Position numbers and translations under genes: made by a program. The notes under the pieces were generated by a model that saw only the letters and a program-made list of their open reading frames with translations, was not told the DNA's origin and did no database searches. From Mya arenaria (taxonomy: Eukaryota > Mollusca > Bivalvia > Myida > Myidae): a stretch of 64,000 nt of DNA. This document shows, piece by piece, positions 45,901-56,939 of this stretch. Positions within the stretch are counted from its first letter, which is position 1. Every line of letters starts with the position of its first letter. The DNA is taken from positions 12,531,937-12,595,936 of the forward strand of contig NC_069133.1 of assembly GCF_026914265.1 (NCBI RefSeq), given 5' to 3'.

Positions 45901-48900
45901 TGCAACAATATTGCTAAATATTGTTGAAATAAATAAGTAATTCTTCTTGATTTTATAAAGTTACACCAAGAAGCAACTGGCCGATACTCATTAGAGACAA
46001 ATTTTGTAAAAAATTCTACGTCACAAATCTATAAACCATAGGACATAGTGATAACGTTAGGCATGCTTTAGAGCAAAAAAGAGCAATTTCTGTTTTATTT
46101 TGTATATAATTATACACAATAGAGGTCTAATTTGATGATGTTTTATCATTAAAACAAGCATGTTCTTCACATTTTATACAAAATTAACTCCTTTATTACA
46201 TCTTACAATATAAAATGCGAAACAGTCCCTTTAAATATCAAAATATATTCACGATTTAATTTGATATACATGTGAAAAATAGTGTTGATAGATTATCAGT
46301 CTGAGGAGGTAGGATTCGTCACTTGTTAAGAATAAATAGGTAGTGTTGGATACTTTAAATGTTCTTAAAAAATTTCAATATACAAACAGATAGAAGAACT
46401 GATCAGAATATTAAACATTATTTTAATCTCAAGCTCCATTACAATGTACATGTAACATTCCGCAAAACAGCATGCTGTGCAATGATCAATGATATAACAC
46501 TTACAAAAAATATACATTAGGCCTAGAAAAAATACATTATGTTTGGGTTACCGGACCCTACCTACAAAAGAGGTGCTGACCATACCTACAAAAGAGGTGC
46601 CGACCCTACCTACAAAGAGGTGCCGACCCTACCTACAAAAGAGGTGCCGACCCTACCTACAAAAGAGGTGCCGACCCTACCTACAAAAGAGGTGCTGATC
46701 CTACCTACAAAAGAGGTGTCGACCCTACCTACAAAGAGGTGCCGACCCTACCTACAAAAGAGGTGCCGACCCTACCTACAAAAGAGGTGCCGACCCTACC
46801 TACAAAAGAGGTGCTGATCCTACCTACAAAAGAGGTGTCGACCCTACCTACAAAGAGGTGCCGACCCTACCTACAAAAGATGTGCCGATCCTACCTACAA
46901 AAGAGGTGCCGACCCTACCTACAAAAGAGGTGCCGACCCTACCTACAAAAGAGGTGCCGACCCTACCTACAAAAGAGGTGCTGATCCTACCTACAAAAGA
47001 GGTGTCGACCCTACCTACAAAGAGGTGCCGACCCTACCTACAAAAGATGTGCCGATCCTACCTACAAAAGAGGTGCCGACCCTACCTACAAAAGAGGTGC
47101 CGACCCTACCTACAAAAGAGGTGCCGACCCTACCTACAAAAGAGGTGCTGATCCTACCTACAAAAGAGGTGTCGACCCTACCTACAAAAGAGGTGTCGAC
47201 CCTACCTACAAAAGAGGTGCCGATCCTACCTACGAAAGAAGTGCCGACTTACAAAAGAGGTGCTGATCCTACCTACAAAAGAGGTGCCGACCCTACCTAC
47301 AAAAGAGGTGCCGACCCTACCTACAAAGAGGTGCCGACCCTACCTACAAAAGAGGTGCCGACCCTACCTACAATAGAGGTGCCGACCCTACCTACAAAAG
47401 AGGTGCCGATCCTACCGTTTTTATTGTCAGTTGGTAAAAAACAACAAAATAAACAACAAATAAACACAAATTTAAGTGCGTGTTTTAATATGTAGTTTAA
47501 AACCTTTTATGCTTTATACAGAGATTACTTTAACACCATTCTCCAATATTACAATGATGTTTACTGCCTAATAAAAAATAAAAAAAGCCCACCCACTCTA
47601 TCTGTTTTTCGAAAGGATGTAACCAAAACCAAACCTGATATGAAAGAGATTGATAAACAGATAGTATTATATTAAATGACTGTGTTTTCCTGACACGAGT
47701 GATACATGTATATGTATTGTCATCGTCTGCAACCATGGTACTGAATTCCGTTATACTTCATAAATACCCAGGGACAATTGACTGACAAAACCTCGTGATA
47801 ATGAATATGCATGAGGCAGGGGAGACAACTTTTCTTCCAATGAATTAGCATGTTACAATTAAATATTCTTTAAAACTCTTAAGAGTCAGTAGCCTACATG
47901 ACTGAGTGGTCTTGACTGCTGACATTGTTGTACTGAAAAGGCGGTGGGACCCGGTTCAATCCCTGTTAACCAGAATATTTTTCAATGGGAAAGCATCTGG
48001 TATCTTATGGAACCAATGAAACTGCCTCATTAGTCATTCATGATTACAAGATTTTCTAGGCCAAATCTCCCACAGTACACAACAAAGCATAACGCAGTAG
48101 TGTACCTGCAGTGTTCGACAATGATGTAATGTAAGGTTGATAACCCCGATTCAAAGAATGTGTTTATCAGGATTTGTTTAGAATGTTCAAGCATTTTCTA
48201 TTTTTCCATTTAAAGAAGTTTCAGAATAAAAATTTCTTATTAAAGCTGCACTCTCACAGATTTACTGTTTTTACAACATTTAATTTTTTTATCTTGGTAA
48301 GTGCAAATTTTTAGGTAAACATCTTCAAACCAGTGATATAAGATTGCTGACAAAAAATCAGATCATAGTTTTTCATATTTCCGTTCGAAAATTAATGTTT
48401 CATGACTTAAACCATTACTAACAGTTTAAGAAAAATCCATAAAACCAAATTTTTTAACTTAAAATATAAAAATATGCGATCTAATTTTTTGTCCGCAGTC
48501 TTTTATGATTGGTTTCCATGGATTTTCCAAAAAAATGGCTCGTTCCAAGACAAAAATTTAAAAAGTTGTCAAAACGTTCAATCGGTAAGAGTGCAGCTTT
48601 AAATTTGAGAAAAAACTTTGCAAACTACTCTGATCATTGATCTTTAGGTGAAATTAAAGTTTAATGGCATGTAGAGGTTTCACAAGTGCTAGAACATTTA
48701 TAAAATTAAATGACATTTCAACCTTTTCGTGGGTATCATTCTGAAAGTGTTGATGGATTTAAATGGTGCTCATAAAGTTTGTTCAATATTTCATGTGGAC
48801 ATTAAAAAATACCAGATTCAATGATTATAAACAAATTTCTGAATACAAACCTCAAGGTAGTTTTCTGCTGTGCCATTTACAATTTTTGACTTCGTCACCT

Positions 48901-51900
48901 ATAAAACAGAAAGAAAACATTTTTACATTTGATAAATTTTGACAATTGATATTTTTTAACATATTTGACAATAACTTTCAAACCTTTTTTTAAATGTGAT
49001 AGATGTCACTGCATTATTAATGAAGAAATTTATCAATGTTTTATTATCAGATTTAAAATTAAAACAACAACAACCTAACCTGGTGGTTTTCAATATGCAA
49101 CTTAAGTCAACCTATGGTTATACATGGCTGACATTCATGATTAAGGTTTTTTATTTATATCACATAATCTAATTAGTTACATTGTTCTTCGATTGAATTA
49201 AAGGGTTATAGTAAGGTTTTAAAAAGGACAGGGTTTTGCATTGTGAATTTGACAAAAAAGTTAGGGATTGTGTTATAGTGGTATTAGGGAAATGAATGAA
49301 TTCCATTATACAATTCATGCACAAATACTTTCAGATATATGTACATGTAGTAACAAGAACAGAAAAACAAACATATACCATGAACTTTGCTTTTCTTTAA
49401 GGAAAACCACCAATATCTAACATCTAGAATGACCTACAGCGTAAATCAGTGTTAGAGTACCGTAGCATTCCAGAACTCACCAATAGTCCACCCTTCTTTA
49501 ACCTCACATAAAATTCATCGTCCTCCCGTCCCCAGCCATAATATCGATTTGACATACCATTTACCTGAAAGTAACAATGTTTTGAATGATTATGGGCGAC
49601 ATTCAATCATGGTAAATTATTTTTTTAAATGTTCTTAATGCGCTAAATCAGTCATTACCAAGTTTATTAAACAAAGTACATGTTCTTCATTTACTTGTAT
49701 ATATTCATTAACAATCTCCCACACAGTGATCTTCCTTGACAATCATAGAAGATCTTGTGACGTGTCACTACGTACAACAATCTCGGGATTTGAAAAAAAT
49801 GAATTTGAAAAATGGGTTCTTTACACATATCTATGCATTATTTATATTAAAGATATTTCTTTATAATGATTATTTTAAAGCAAAAAAGAAATCAAATGAA
49901 AAAAAGATTAAATTTTTTAATGATGTCATGTGATGTTGATCATCATGAGGGCAGTGACTACAACTGCTGTGTGGAGTTTGACTCATTATGTGATCATTTA
50001 CCACATTTTATTTAAAATCTCAGTGAGTGAAAATATCTTTCTTATTCTACTGTTTGCAAATGAAAATAACCTTAAACAGTTTTAAAGGGTCGAAAAATCA
50101 TGGCATTAACTTCACCCCAAATCTGATTGCCGGCTGAACAGGTCAAGTTTCGGAAAAACCAAAAGTAATGGGCGTGTAAAAGCACTTAATTCTAACTAAC
50201 GGACTGCAGTGAAACTAAATTCCGAGATATTTGCATGTGTTACATAACTGATTGACAGTCTACAACAGGCACAACCGCAACATGGTGCAGTGACTGCAAA
50301 CCTGTCCAGACTATTTTAATTTGGGCATTTTATTCATAATAAGGTGAACAATTGTTATATGTACATGCATTGTTTCACTGATTGACATAGACATTTCACT
50401 AAGTGTGTTTGCAAACAATAGTACTGAAATCTTAAGACTTTAGAAAGCCTTAAAATAATCTGCAAATCATATTCAATTTTACTTTCCCATTCATATTTGC
50501 AATATTCCCAGAGAAAATAAGTAACTTATTCAGCCATCAAATGGCATCAGATATATTAAACATACCTGAGAAAAATGTTTTTTGGTGATGAGCAGGATAC
50601 CGCCAATAAATGTTGGGTAATGATACAGGGGATGTAACTCCGGTGACGCGATGTGGTAAGGGCCATTACCGGGGAAAGAGTAGTCCAGTTCCTCACTGAC
50701 CGGCAGAAGGTCCACATCATGCATAGCTATGTAATCACAATCGAGGCTACTCTCCAATGCCCCTATATTGATTAGCGAGCCACGATTAAACCTAAAAACA
50801 AATAGAAGAAATTTAACTATGACTATGTCAACCTAGTGCAAGAACTCAATAACTGCACACAGAAATAGAACAAGTTATTGTTTTCTTGCTTTTAAGCTAG
50901 TTGTTTGCATGATCATCATTTTGTGCATTTTTTTGTATGAGAAATTATGCATGTGTTTCTATTGCTCATTGTCCATCAGTCCATAAATTTTAAGACATAG
51001 TTAGAATTATTGATTAAAGGCGGAGTGAAAAATTACCTAAAAAAATATGATTTCGATTTCATATGCTGTACATTTCATTGTTTTAAATATTGTCTACTTA
51101 CATTCCCTTTGGCACTAAAACATTAGCAACATTGGTTGGTCCTGATGCTGATTTGGCCACAACAAATAACAGTTTGTTCAAATGATTTGGGCCGAAAAAA
51201 AGTTGGAGTAAGTTGTCAAAATAATAATAATATTTTCTCATAAATTTAGTTTTTAAAACAGCAGCAGGCAAAATCAAGAATACTTTTCCATGTAATTAAT
51301 ACTCCATCAAATAAAACATAAATTGGTATGGCCTTAAAATCAATGTGTAATGAGAAAGGGTTCTCAATGGCAGCCAAAATGGACAGTTCAAATTGGTTTT
51401 TTAGTGTGAGAATCACATTTTTTTCCCAAATATTGTCCAAAAAAAAAAAACCTGGTCAGAAATATTTCTTTTAAGGATAGTTCAGTCCAAAGTTATTGAG
51501 AACCCTGGTAAGATATTCAGTATATATCCTTCTAACATACCTTAATGTATCGATTTGATTGATGACATAGATTTCATGCCTCACATGTTGTTTTAATAAA
51601 TACTGGTGTAAATATGGAGCAAATTCCATCAACTCTTCAAATCTTTCCCTGAAAGGCACTATGATGGCAAGTTTGTGTGGCCCCCAGTTTTGATTATCAT
51701 TTTTTTCCAGTGATATATTTTCCTTGTTCTTTAATAGATAACTCTCTAAAACTAATGACTGATTTTTTATTAGATAATCAACAACATCTGTCAGATTTGG
51801 CACGATAAGTCTCTCTAAAACACTGTGATGTTCGTCATCTATTTTGGTAGGTAGAAGGGTAGTGGGGCTGCACCAAAACAGCATCATTGTCAGAGTAATG

Positions 51901-51956
51901 AGGTACAGCATTCCCACCACAAGGAGACATTTCAGTAGAGATATCTTCCTGGCCAT
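42982..51956 (-). CDS. B4GALT7: Xylosylprotein beta-1,4-galactosyltransferase 7
   Basis: Five coding exons on the minus strand, 51956-51541, 50791-50566, 49564-49481, 45861-45757 and 43200-42982, join in frame with GT/AG sites to 349 residues (human protein 327). Residues 8-28 are a type II signal anchor, then a stem with NLT, NQS and NIS sites. The catalytic domain follows: [19 protein letters not shown] (91-109), [22 protein letters not shown] (163-169) with the metal-binding [31 protein letters not shown] with the catalytic acidic pair, and FRHIHD with the metal-binding histidines. It ends TPWC plus about 24 extra residues. The enzyme adds the first galactose to xylose-O-serine, in the Golgi, to build the glycosaminoglycan linker. 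The start at 51956 is chosen because it gives the anchor; the 5' UTR continues to an acceptor at 52005. All active-site residues I can check are present. Confidence 0.95.
43276..44683 (+). repeat. 145-bp tandem repeat element in B4GALT7 intron 4
   Basis: About seven copies of a 145-bp unit containing TGACCTTTGACCTAGTGACC, ACCAAGTTTGGTGAACCTAG and TTGAGCGGAAATG. The three central copies are almost identical; the outer ones are diverged. The element is bounded by CATGTCTCCCCC at the left and by a GTCTCCCCC...GGGGGAGAC palindrome at the right, after a run of ACGGACTG units. Repeated 61-residue frames inside are artefacts. Confidence 0.9.
44748..44830 (+). mobile_element. tRNA-derived SINE head in B4GALT7 intron 4
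   Basis: GTGGCCTTGTGGTATAGGTG (A box) and GAGGGTTTGATCTAT (B box) at tRNA spacing, lying 65 bp from the tandem element. Confidence 0.55.
46550..47415. repeat. 24-bp minisatellite in B4GALT7 intron 3
   Basis: About 36 units of 24 bp (CCTACCTACAAAAGAGGTGC plus CGAC), some 23 bp through loss of an A. Unit types recur in order: CAAAGATGTGCCGATCC at about 46872 and again 167 bp later (six 24-bp units plus one 23-bp unit), so there is a higher-order period. Repetitive frames over it are artefacts. Confidence 0.95.
47888..47985 (+). mobile_element. tRNA-derived SINE head in B4GALT7 intron 3
   Basis: CATGACTGAGTGGTCTTGAC resembles an A box and CCCGGTTCAATCCC is a good B box. The stems do not pair as in a real tRNA. 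Confidence 0.6.
48241..48602 (+). mobile_element. MITE of the AAAGCTGCACTCTCACAG family, intact ends
   Basis: Begins TTAAAGCTGCACTCTCACAG and ends AAGAGTGCAGCTTTAA, an inverted repeat of about 20 bp. The interior matches 6590-6921, and the very end of the window (63977-64000) starts another copy. The palindromic TTAA or TA at the ends may be the target duplication. It sits in B4GALT7 intron 3. Confidence 0.85.
48851..48898 (-). other. Candidate in-frame cassette exon of B4GALT7
   Basis: 48 nt, open in the B4GALT7 frame ([16 protein letters not shown]), with an acceptor (TGTTTTATAG|GTGACG) and a donor (CTTGAG|GTTTGT). The main transcript does not need it: exon 3 joins exon 4 with good homology (GGLL then IRRPKNIS). 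Inclusion would add 16 residues just before the RPKNIS segment. It could be chance. Confidence 0.3.
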
Positions 51957-52319
51957 TAGACATGAGTATATTTTCTATCTTGGACTGTCTTTGGAGCACA
52001 GGGACCTGCAAATACACATGGCATATTATTAGCAATAACAGAAGTCCACATAATTATTAGCTCTGAAAAAGAACAGCGATAAGTATTAAGTTAGCATTGG
52101 TACAAGGATAAATTTGTATTTCAGATTTGGCTTTGGCAGTAAATGTGTTCATGGTAATTTAAGTATCTGGTATATATCACTTAATGAAACAGAATAACAT
52201 AATAATAATGTAAAATATCATTAAAGCAATATTTTATGCTAACAAGTATGGATCTTGTGATCATGTCAGTTTGACAGAACAACAGAAACTTGTTCTTAAT
52301 TTGGCATGCACAATGACAT

Positions 52320-52480
52320 AATGCACTAGTGAATTGTAACCACGGTCCAGGGAAAAGCGGGGACTTTGACTTTTGGTCCAGCCAATACCAGGTAAAATCC
52401 CCGACCTGCGGGTACAAACTGCTGGTAAAATCCCTGCCAAATGCCCCTGCACCCAAGGGACATCCTTTTTTTTACCCTTT
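52320..52480. mobile_element. Diverged relative of the Harbinger-like MITE
   Basis: ATGCACTAGTGAATTGTAAC, then CGGGGACTTTGACTTTTGGT and GGTAAAATCCCC, match the 25682-25994 element read from its opposite end. The far end is not recognisable. It lies just upstream of the B4GALT7 start exon. Confidence 0.6.
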
Positions 52481-52524
52481 AGAAATTCAAATAGGGGAAT
52501 TACATCCAATGATAATGTCAATCA

Positions 52525-53925
52525 ACCAATCATATAACAATGAAACAATTATACCGTTATTAACACTAATGAAAATTGTGGTCTTCATAGACATAATTTG
52601 AGAAAATATCTACATTTGCTGAAGGGTTCCAGCTTTTGGCATCTAACCACTTTTTATGGTCTGCTACTTTTTATTTCATCATACAAAAAATAAGGGCAAT
52701 TTACAAAATCATAAGCAAGTGACGAGTCCCTTAATTTCTTCAATTTAGAGTCAACATATTCAAGTTATTAGACATCAAATTACACAAGGGATATATTTTT
52801 TTTTAAATATCTAGATTTTTTTCATTATCTTAAGGTTTTTTTTTAAAATGAAAATTATGTTGTATGCAAATGGAACAACTTAGTACACAAATTATTCTCG
52901 TCAACATCCGAAACAAACGTCCGAATTAGTGGTATGTTACTTACCTCTTTAATACTCAGGTATTCAGTTGTCAAATTCGATCAGTGTGGATGTCCAGGTT
53001 GAATATGCTTCTTTATATTTCAGACCTCTTTCTTTGTTTGTGAAAATTATGTGTCAACTGCATCTTAAAATGTATTTTACGTTGCCACAGCACTCTACAA
53101 CAGCACTCAATGGTTAAAGAAAGCAGGAGAAACAGTCAATTGTAAAGCTGCGTATAACATACGCAGTGATTTCCCCTAACAAGAATCAGAGCTGTATAGT
53201 TGTGATGAAAGGCATCAGGACAGATTCTATCGCATTATGAAAAAAGGGCTCTATTAACCAGTTGGTTGTCTTTAGGATAGAATCGGGTGTGTACAGACCT
53301 TGCAGTAAAGGCAACATATGTATTATGTATATCGGTATGAACCTTCTTCAGGTCACGATAAGTTACACGCATTGGCAGACTCAAGAATATAATAGTGAGA
53401 TGGTTGCACGACTTAATAGGGGCTGAACGGTGCAAGACAGGGGTGGGCTGACCAAATATGAACGGAGCTGTGAACCCACAACCACGACATACAAACCCAC
53501 GAACACAATGAAGTATTAAACCCCGGCGTACAAACCACCTCGCATACTCTATTGTATATATTTATGAACATTTAAGGGGTTTACGGGTTTTCGGGTTTTG
53601 GGTAATTCCACCAACCGAAGTTCATGTGCTACCCTTGTTTGTTTCGCATCGATCCTAACTCCTCTTGACATCTTGAGTTTAATTGGTTCAATTCGTCCAT
53701 GTCTGCACTTCCCTTTTTCAGCATTGTCATGATCTAACTCAATATATCACGCACTGTCCTGTCCCAAATCGGACAGCCCCAATCATGTTTACACGACCCT
53801 CAGACCAATCTGCCCTATCACAGCTCACAAAATAAGACCATACGATCTTCTCTGCCCGCATCAACCCTTTGTGTCCTTACCACTGTCTTGTTTACATCAC
53901 ACTAAACCGCCACATTTAGGCTTCC
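52525..53925. other. Upstream region of B4GALT7, no gene seen
   Basis: AT-rich, with no supported exon. It presumably contains the B4GALT7 first non-coding exon and promoter, whose position I could not fix. Confidence 0.35.
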
Positions 53926-53934
53926 ACTACCTTG

Positions 53935-54800
53935 TCCTACCCCCATCCGCACCACATCTGCCCAATCCTACATCCATCTGCACCACATCTGCCCGGTCCT
54001 ACACCCATCTGCAAAACATAACCCCAGTTCTACATCCATCTGCACAACGTCTGCCTTACCCTATACCCATGTGTACCACATCTGCCCTTTTCTACACCCA
54101 TGTGTACAACATCTGCCCTGTTCTACACCCACCTGCACCACAGCTACCCTGCCCTACATCCATCTGCACCACAGCTGCCATGTCCTACACCCATCTGAAC
54201 CACGTCTGCCTTACCCTACACCCATGTGCACCACATATATGCCCTGTTCCACACCCATGTGCAACACATCTGCCCAGTCCTACACCCATCTGTACCACGT
54301 CTGCCTTATCCTACACCCATGTGCACCAAATTTGCCCTGTCCTACACCCATTTGCACCACATCTGCCCAATCATACACCCATGTGCATCACGTCTGCCCA
54401 TTCATACACCCATCTGCACAACATCTGCCAAGTCCTTCACCCATCTGCATCACCTCTGTCCACTCCAACACCCATCTGCACCACATCTGCCCAGTACTAC
54501 ACCCATCTGCACCACATCTGCCCAATCCCACACCCATCTGCACCACATCTGCCCAGTCCTACACCCATCTGCACCACATCTGCCCAATCCCACACCCACC
54601 TGCACCAAATCTGCCCAATCCCACGCCCATCTGCACCACATCTGCCCAATCCCACACCCATCTGCACCACATCTGCCCAGTCCCACACCCATCTGCACCA
54701 CATCTGCCCAATCCTACACCCATCTGCACCACATCTGCCCAATCCTACTCCCATCTGCATCACGTCTAAACCTACCCAAACCTGCACTGATGTGAACCAC
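53935..54800. repeat. 31-bp minisatellite
   Basis: About 28 units of 31 bp (CACCCATCTGCACCACATCT plus GCCCAATCCTA), most regular from 54490 to 54740. The unit is not a multiple of three and lacks stops, so a 31-residue peptide appears in every frame; the 311-codon frame is an artefact. Open frames on the other strand have the same cause. Confidence 0.95.
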
Positions 54801-55165
54801 ATCTGACCGATCATACACATATTAATCTGCACCTTATCTGCACACACATACATTTATTTATCTGAACCACATCTGCCCAGTCATACACTTTGTTATCTGC
54901 ACCAAATCAGCCCAATTCTACACTAATACGCACCTCACCTGACCAGCCCTAATTGTTCTGCACTGTTTTGCACTGCAGTGTCTCGATCGGCCCTGCCCAG
55001 ACCACGGACTGCCCGATTATGATTACATGTTTGATCCAATATTGATAAAATTTGATCAAAAGTTTGCTCTCGACTGCATCTTGCTCAAGTTTGATACATA
55101 TGTACATGGAAAATTACTAGAAGTAGGGAGATATGATATTACAGGAATAAGTCTCAATTTTGGAA

Positions 55166-55274
55166 AGATATTGAAAAATAATTTTTTTTCAAATATGCAC
55201 TTTGTACTGTATAATATACTAATATATTATACAGTACAAAGTGCATATTTGAAAAAAAATATTTTTCAATATTT
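55166..55274. repeat. Near-perfect hairpin, about 53-bp arms and 4-nt loop
   Basis: The left arm (about 55166-55218) and right arm (about 55223-55274) are complementary with only a one-base bulge between the A/T runs. They centre on CTAA at 55219-55222. The core AATATGCACTTTGTACTGTA pairs with TACAGTACAAAGTGCATATT. Confidence 0.95.
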
Positions 55275-55778
55275 TTTTACATATTCGGTATTATAATTTT
55301 TATTAAGCAATTATAAGATTTTTTTTGATTTTTTAAAAAAATGTTTGAGTTTGAAAATCCGGTGCCAGTGATCCACATTAGCGTTATTTAGGGTTGATAC
55401 TTGATTTTAGAATAAATGTCAGACACCAGCGTTTGGGCTTCTTTTTTATGTATGGAATGTGCGTTGAAAAAAGGTGTGCGTGAACCCGGTCACCCCAAAA
55501 TGGCAGGTAGTATGTTTGAACTGTTTGAACGTTGCCCAAGGTTTATCGACCAGACGCTATATCTAAGTTATGTATAATTAATACGAGTTTATGAATAGGT
55601 GAATTATATTGCTAATTCTACGATACATGTATTTCGATATAATATCAGGCTCTTTTCGTAAGTGTTCAGCATTTCGAATTGGATATTAAAAAAGAAATAT
55701 GCTTATACATGTAATTACTGAACACATCCAAATAGACGTGTATGCCAACATAAAAGTCTATAAGTTTTGTCACATTTA

Positions 55779-56834
55779 TTATCCACAAACAGATAGAAAA
55801 TATTCGAAATCAGTTATGCTTTCACCATAGTGCAACCAGTCCCAAATACTCTGATTTTTCTCTTTCGACAAATGTTCAGACTTAAACATGTCCGGTATCC
55901 AATTCTTCGGCGGCTTAGCATTCCGTAATTGGTCATAAGAGTTAAAATCCTCTGCTGAAAATTTCACTGCGCGTTTTTCAGGCACAAGGGGACTTGATTG
56001 TTCAGATACACTTGCCCGGAACTTGGTAACACTTCTTCTGGGTTGAGCATTTTTATCCTTCCCCGATGCCTCTGACCGTCCTTTGGTTTTACCTACATTG
56101 TCTTTTCCCACTTTACTCACTGTTTCCTTTTTACTTGTTCCGCGGTCAGTGTCTATTTCCTGGTCTACCATATAGGGGATGGAGATTCGCTCCATCTTCC
56201 GGCGGATTTTCTGTCCCTCCGGATGGGCGGAAGTTTTTATCGGCAGGAAGAGACCCGAGCGCGGCTGCACCTTTTCCGGGTCCATGGTTGACCGGGAGCG
56301 CCCGCCCGCCGGCGCCGAGTGTGCGTACATCTTCCGTGCGTTTTCGGACTCAGAATTCAGACACACAGGAACACTTATCATCTGTTCAGTAGTCCATCGC
56401 GTATCGACAGCGTTTGTTGTAAAATGTACTTTGGCACTTTGAATAATTCTATTATCGTCATACGTTGTCCCCTCGGTCGCATAAGGTTCCTGAAACATAG
56501 CTCTAAGATCTGTCCTAAATTTGTTGTTGATAGAATTGTTGGACTTATCCACAGGAAGAATGTAGTTTATCCCCTGGCTAACACGTTTCCGACACACGGC
56601 GTCTTTCATGTCAATTATAGGAGGCAGGTCTGGCCATTCGTACTCCAGCAGTTCTATATTATAGTCTCCTTCGTTCGGCGTGGTGGATGTTTCAGGCTCC
56701 GTTTTCCGCGAACCGGAAGCGGAAGCGCTCCTGTAGCTGCCCGAAGGCGGTTTGGAGCGCGGCACGGCGGACACATAGCCATGGTGGGTGCGGGGTCGCG
56801 CCAAGCGGAGTTCCGGTCCGATGTCATGCGGCAT
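55779..56834 (-). CDS. Unrecognised basic protein, 351 residues
   Basis: An open frame from ATG at 56834 (MPHDIGPELRLARPRTHHGY) to TAA at 55779. A good acceptor (CTGTTTTCGTTTCAG at 56852) lies 17 bp upstream, so the start exon is preceded by a non-coding exon. The protein is hydrophilic with no signal peptide or membrane segment. It has a Ser/Arg/Pro-rich N-terminus, an aromatic motif (LLEYEWPDLPPIIDMKDAVC) at about 60-80, a Lys/Arg/Ser-rich low-complexity middle (about 235-290), and a conserved-looking C-terminus: KPPKNWIPDMFKSE, then SIWDWLHYGESITDFEYFLS at the end. No family is recognised. The 5' half is clearly more GC- and CpG-rich than its surroundings, as at a promoter-proximal exon. 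Codon composition and length argue for a real gene. A cytoplasmic, nuclear or axonemal scaffold protein is possible but not shown. Confidence 0.75.
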   Translation of the reverse strand: MPHDIGPELRLARPRTHHGYVSAVPRSKPPSGSYRSASASGSRKTEPETSTTPNEGDYNIELLEYEWPDLPPIIDMKDAVCRKRVSQGINYILPVDKSNNSINNKFRTDLRAMFQEPYATEGTTYDDNRIIQSAKVHFTTNAVDTRWTTEQMISVPVCLNSESENARKMYAHSAPAGGRSRSTMDPEKVQPRSGLFLPIKTSAHPEGQKIRRKMERISIPYMVDQEIDTDRGTSKKETVSKVGKDNVGKTKGRSEASGKDKNAQPRRSVTKFRASVSEQSSPLVPEKRAVKFSAEDFNSYDQLRNAKPPKNWIPDMFKSEHLSKEKNQSIWDWLHYGESITDFEYFLSVCG

Positions 56835-56939
56835 TGTCTCTGCACGGGTGACTGAAACGAAAACAGAAGTACGCAAAATGATAAGTCCAAAGCTTTTAGT
56901 CGTATAAATATAAAAGATCAACAATGTCCAGCAGTTTAC

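Noticed and set aside
46539-47495. Repetitive Pro/Thr/Lys frames
   Set aside because: 24-bp intronic minisatellite of B4GALT7.
51835-52035. 66-codon frame overlapping the B4GALT7 start
   Set aside because: Wrong frame for the galactosyltransferase; the ATG at 51956 gives the signal anchor and homologous sequence.
53871-54806. 311-codon open frame (+) and several overlapping frames on both strands
   Set aside because: 31-bp minisatellite read in three frames; no start context, no domain.
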